Shown in pieces: positions 59,182 through 64,000 of a stretch of 64,000 bases of DNA. A model generated the notes under the pieces. That model was not told where the DNA came from and did no database searches. It worked only from the letters and a program-made list of their open reading frames with translations. Source of the stretch: Nectonema munidae (lineage: Eukaryota > Nematomorpha > Nectonematoida > Nectonematidae); assembly GCA_030549495.1 (NCBI GenBank), contig JAUIRK010000947.1:118501-182500 (forward strand), written 5' to 3'. How positions within the stretch are numbered: the stretch's first letter is position 1; the number at the start of each line of letters is the position of its first letter. A program made the translations under genes and the position numbers.

Positions 59182-59309
59182 CTAAAATCGGGAATTCCTG
59201 CAGAAGTACTGATTCCAGCACCTGTTAAAACGACAGTAGATTCTGAAGATAATAAAATTTTGACAAATAATTTTATTTTTTCCTTCATATTTTCGAAATC
59301 ATCAAAGAT
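59182..59309 (-). CDS. SIRT6: SIRT6 exon 2 (NAD-binding GAGIS)
   Basis: 128 bases, residues 23-64 plus two bases of Arg65. Acceptor CTTTTTAG and donor TTTTAG|GTATAT. It encodes IFDDFENMKEKIKLFVKILL and STVVLTGAGISTSAGIPDF. This is the first Rossmann strand with the sirtuin GAGIS motif (G52-S56) and the GIPDFR loop that binds NAD. The split codon AG|A is completed 11.7 kb away by exon 3, which confirms the join. Confidence 0.95.
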
Positions 59310-59357
59310 CTAAAAAGACATCTATTGGAGGTAGTTTATAAATAGAAAAAAAAATAC
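59310..59357 (-). other. SIRT6 intron 1, 48 bases
   Basis: A very short intron, GTATTTTTTTT to CTTTTTAG on the minus strand, in strong contrast to the 11.7-kb intron 2. The exons on either side join in phase 0. Confidence 0.85.
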
Positions 59358-59423
59358 CTCCTTTTGACCACACTTCCCTTTAAATGGGTAATAGGATAGA
59401 GAATTCGCATAATCAATTGACAT
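59358..59423 (-). CDS. SIRT6: SIRT6 exon 1 (start codon)
   Basis: Twenty-two codons from ATG at 59423: MSIDYANSLSYYPFKGKCGQ then KE, donor AAGGAG|GTATTT. It matches the conserved SIRT6 N-terminus (human MSVNYAAGLSPYADKGKCG), so this start is secure. With the other five exons it gives 867 coding bases and 288 residues (human SIRT6 has 355, the difference mostly at the C-terminus). SIRT6 is a nuclear NAD-dependent deacylase acting on histone H3 and in DNA repair; that role is inferred from family membership. Confidence 0.93.
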
Positions 59424-59904
59424 TTGTTATAAATAAAATCTGAAATATAACTCTGATTTCCTAAATCTTTTTATACAAGAAAATAAGCATAAATTTTATA
59501 TTTTATTAGAAATAAGGCAGCATAAATCTATTAAATAAAAATTCCTTTTTTTTAGATTAATAAGATCCATAGGAAAGAAAAGAACATCTTCGTTATCAAA
59601 ACAGACGACCTTGCTAAATTTAAAAATATTAGTCATTTTAAAATTTTGTAAATTAAATAATTATAAAAAAAAAAGTAAAACTTTCTAAAAATTTGTCTAA
59701 TTTTCAATTGGAAAATTGAATAATCATAAAAAAAAGTAACATTTATTTATATTCTTAAAATTTGTCTAATTTTAAATATTTTTTACGGCGAATCAACTTA
59801 TTTTTTACTATATATCATATAAACAATAAGTCTTTTTTTTTTTGTAAATTCTCTGAAATCTACGAGTTCATCTGGCAGGGACTACATTTGAAACAAAATA
59901 GGAA
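59424..59904. promoter_or_regulatory. SIRT6 upstream region
   Basis: AT-rich DNA 5' of the SIRT6 start codon. A promoter is expected here by position, but no TATA box, initiator or factor site can be singled out from the AT-rich background. Confidence 0.3.
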
Positions 59905-60183
59905 AAATTTTGGTGAAATTTATCAAACCTTATGAATTTATTTAAAATCATTAAAGAAGAATACTTTCCTGATGCACTTAAGATTGCCAAAATTATTCCT
60001 ATATTTAAATATAGAAATAGGCACAAAATTAACAATTATAGATGTTTAAAAGGTTGCCTTAATCCGCTCATCACAAAACTTGCCTCACATATTCTTTACA
60101 TAAAACTTAGTGACCTAAATTCTGGAGAACTTACTCTCAACAGAACTATTAAAGTTTGCATCACGCTATCTACTCCAAACTAA
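59905..60183 (+). pseudogene. LINE RT finger fragment
   Basis: The open frame from 59932 reads EEYFPDALKIAKIIPIFKYR, then NRHKINNYR, the N-terminal RT motif of Jockey/CR1-type LINEs (PDxLKIAKIIPIFKxGxxxxINNYRP). After NYR the frame drifts and ends at 60183. It lies upstream of SIRT6, on the opposite strand. Confidence 0.65.
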
Positions 60184-61852
60184 TACATATCAACCAAGAA
60201 AGTACCCATATTTCTAGACACCTTGTCTCATCTAACATTATTTTAAATTACTTAGTATAAACCCTCCCCTCAACAACATCCAACACTACATCAATATGAA
60301 AAAATACATATATCAGAAATCAATTCGCTCTTCCTCATTTAAAAAAACGGGAACATGAAAGTCCAAAACAACCGAGCCTCTTCTCAACTTGATCCGTTCT
60401 ACCAATCACACTATTCAAATATCCTCTGATCAACTAATTTTTTCTTTTAACACTTTTACCTGAAGATTGTGAACTATAGGACGACATAATCAAACATTCA
60501 ATACGCAAATATGTCTCCTTCTTCTCATTTATAAACTTATTACAAACATTTCCTCTTAATGAATCTGACTTAACATCTGCTATAAACAATCTAAATTCTA
60601 AACCAGGTCTACGTCTTGATATTATAATAGCAAATAATATAATAAAATCCTACCCTTTACATAAAATAATAATACTCCTCTTACATTTATATAAAAGTTG
60701 CTTAAAATTCTCCTTTTTTGGATTTATCTGAAAAATAGATTAATTAATTTTACTCATTAAACCTAACAAAGACTTAAATCGTATATCTAATTGGCGCCCA
60801 ATTAATCCTCCATACTTTAGAGAAAATCACAGAGAACATTTTAGCTTTTCTACTACATCACCAATTCGCTTTTATCCTCCATAAAAGCCAGAGTGCGTTA
60901 TTCCTTTCATCTTGAAACAAAACTATCATACAAAATAACAACATCAGTCCTTTCCTTGACATACAATGCCTTCAATTAACCACGGCACTCTGCGATTCTT
61001 TTTATCATAATACGAGAAATACCACAATTACCTCATAAATTTTTTTCCTAATTTTTCTTTCAAATCGCTGTTTCATATTTAAATACATTTCTTTAAAAGT
61101 CATTCATTCTCTCTTACTTTACAAAATCTCGGGCATATTCTCATTAACATCCATAAATCCCTGTTAGATATTTAAAAAATAATTCACCCTTCTTTCCTGG
61201 CTATTGAGACGATCTAACATTTATCTTCACCTTATGCTCTCAAAAAGAAAACATATTAAATACCCATATACTTTTAAACTCTCTAACCTTCGGCGCGATT
61301 GATTAAAATTAAAATTTAAAGCAGCTAAATATATTCTTATACACACTTAAAACGAAAACATTACCTTCACCTTCCCTTACTAACATCCATCAATATTCTC
61401 ATTCAACCATCTTTCTCAGTAAAATATTTAGGTCACACTTTCTAATAAAACCTTAAATGACGATCCTAATTCAAAAACATACTATATTCTATCCTGTTTC
61501 CCCATAGTAAAATTATATCATATAAATGGGGTCTGAACATTCAACGCTCCTCATTTATTTTCAAATACATGTTTCTACCTACACTTAAATATTGCATTAT
61601 TCCATTGTGATTATCTTTAAACTACCCTAATCCCTTACTTATCTAAAAAAAATTCACCCCTTATGCTTAATTAAAATTATCAGAGCCTACAAATCCACCC
61701 TAACTAGTGTCTTAGAATTTTTTTCAAAATATCTTTCATTAACACTACATCTCAAAGAAATTGCCAACTAAAATCCTACTTCATTGATAAAACCTTAATT
61801 ATCCCCTTCCAAATTTACGACACATCTTTACTCCCACAAATATTATCAACAC
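60184..61852 (+). pseudogene. Heavily decayed LINE sequence
   Basis: Fragments of RT and C-terminal motifs are legible in shifting frames. SNWRPI near 60789 and LEKITENILAFLLHHQFAF near 60810-60870 are followed by FSVKYLGHTF near 61410-61440 and LKYCIIPL near 61585-61610. IIRAYKSTLTSVLEFFSKYL near 61678-61735 continues as LSLTLHLKEIAN. Order matches a LINE of the same class as 59905-60183, so both may be one old insertion. Many stops. It is broken on the right by the hAT MITE and may resume after it. Confidence 0.5.
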
Positions 61853-62357
61853 TAGGGTTTGCTCCCGGTTCTCAAATACCGGTACGTTCCCGGTTCTAAA
61901 AATTTGGGAACCGTCTTGGAACCGAAACGTATTCCTGGTTCTGAGAATAACTTAGTTGTAATTGATTTATTTCACTATGCACTTCTTTGCATAAAACTTT
62001 ACTGCACTTCATTCATAAAATCTTTTTTTCATTGTCATCTCATTTTAATGGTAAACGGAGAAAAGTGTGCAAACGACAAAAGAGTTTATTTTTCATTTTT
62101 TTCTCTGCTGCACACTTTTGTCGTTTGCACACTTTTGTCGTTTGCACACTTTTCTCCTATAGAACCATTTTAATGATAATGATGTAGAAAAAAAAAGTGT
62201 ACATCTGTTTATAATAAATCAATAACGTCAATTTCATTGCCTCTTTTTGCTGTATATATCTCCTTAAGGAACCGTTTGGAAACGGGATATCCCGGTTTTG
62301 AAAGGTTTTTTCGCTATCGGCACCGGTTCATAATTTTCGATACTTATGCACACCCTA
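61853..62357. mobile_element. hAT MITE with exact 8-bp duplication
   Basis: 505 bp. Ends TAGGGTTTGC and GCACACCCTA, with CCGGTT-rich words inside both ends. ATCAACAC is repeated exactly at 61845-61852 and 62358-62365. The core contains facing copies of CACTTTTGTCGTTTGCACAC (62061-62080 inverted, 62110-62157). It is inserted in the decayed LINE. Confidence 0.9.
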
Positions 62358-62365
62358 ATCAACAC

Positions 62366-63875
<1,510 letters not shown>

Positions 63876-64000
63876 TTATTGTTGATGAGTCGGTTTTGAT
63901 AGTGGTGCTTGTGAGGACTGTTGCTATTTTCTTTATGGTGGGATTTTGGTATGCCTATACAAATTACCAAAGGAATCTTGGAGATATTCATTGTGTTTTG

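Overview
The window looks like nuclear DNA of an animal. It is very AT-rich, has spliced genes with long introns, and is filled by DNA transposons, LINE fragments, MITEs, fold-back repeats and simple repeats. No operons, ribosome binding sites or CRISPR arrays were seen. The organism cannot be named from sequence alone. A SIRT6-type sirtuin, a Gly-X-Y collagen and the mix piggyBac/hAT/Merlin/MULE/pogo/LINE fit an invertebrate such as a crustacean or a cnidarian (low confidence).

Two host genes are supported, both on the minus strand. (1) A collagen gene occupies the left third. Eight exons (23590 down to 246) encode Gly-X-Y repeats, have matching GT/AG splice sites and compatible phases, and join into one reading frame of about 407 codons that runs off the left edge. 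A further exon at 31338-31117 encodes a short basic N-terminus, a membrane anchor and a possibly helical stretch. It could be the 5' exon, which would make this a membrane-anchored (MACIT-like) collagen, but the link is unproven. (2) A complete SIRT6-type NAD-dependent deacylase gene spans 59423-40314 in six exons (288 aa), with a poly(A) signal 24 bases after the stop. Its second intron (11.7 kb) holds most of the transposons in the right half.

Layout: 1-23.6 kb, collagen exons separated by introns with LINE, piggyBac, hAT and fold-back insertions. 23.6-31.3 kb, mostly featureless AT-rich DNA plus a LINE 3' end and a SINE. 31.5-40.3 kb, intergenic, with a MULE remnant inside fold-back ends, a second fold-back element, a pogo/Tigger remnant and a LINE. 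40.3-59.4 kb, the SIRT6 gene with TTAA-flanked MITEs, a hAT remnant, a Merlin transposon with about 550-bp inverted ends, and a 5.2-kb TTAA-bounded element built largely from two ~150-bp satellite arrays. 59.4-62.9 kb, a decayed LINE interrupted by a hAT MITE. 62.9-63.9 kb, a 930-bp GAT microsatellite.

The most unusual items are the TTAA-bounded satellite element (53058-58212), the families of small TTAA-flanked elements sharing repeated CAGACGAT motifs, the fold-back elements built from short repeated words, and the long-TIR Merlin. No retrovirus, LTR element or Polinton was recognised.
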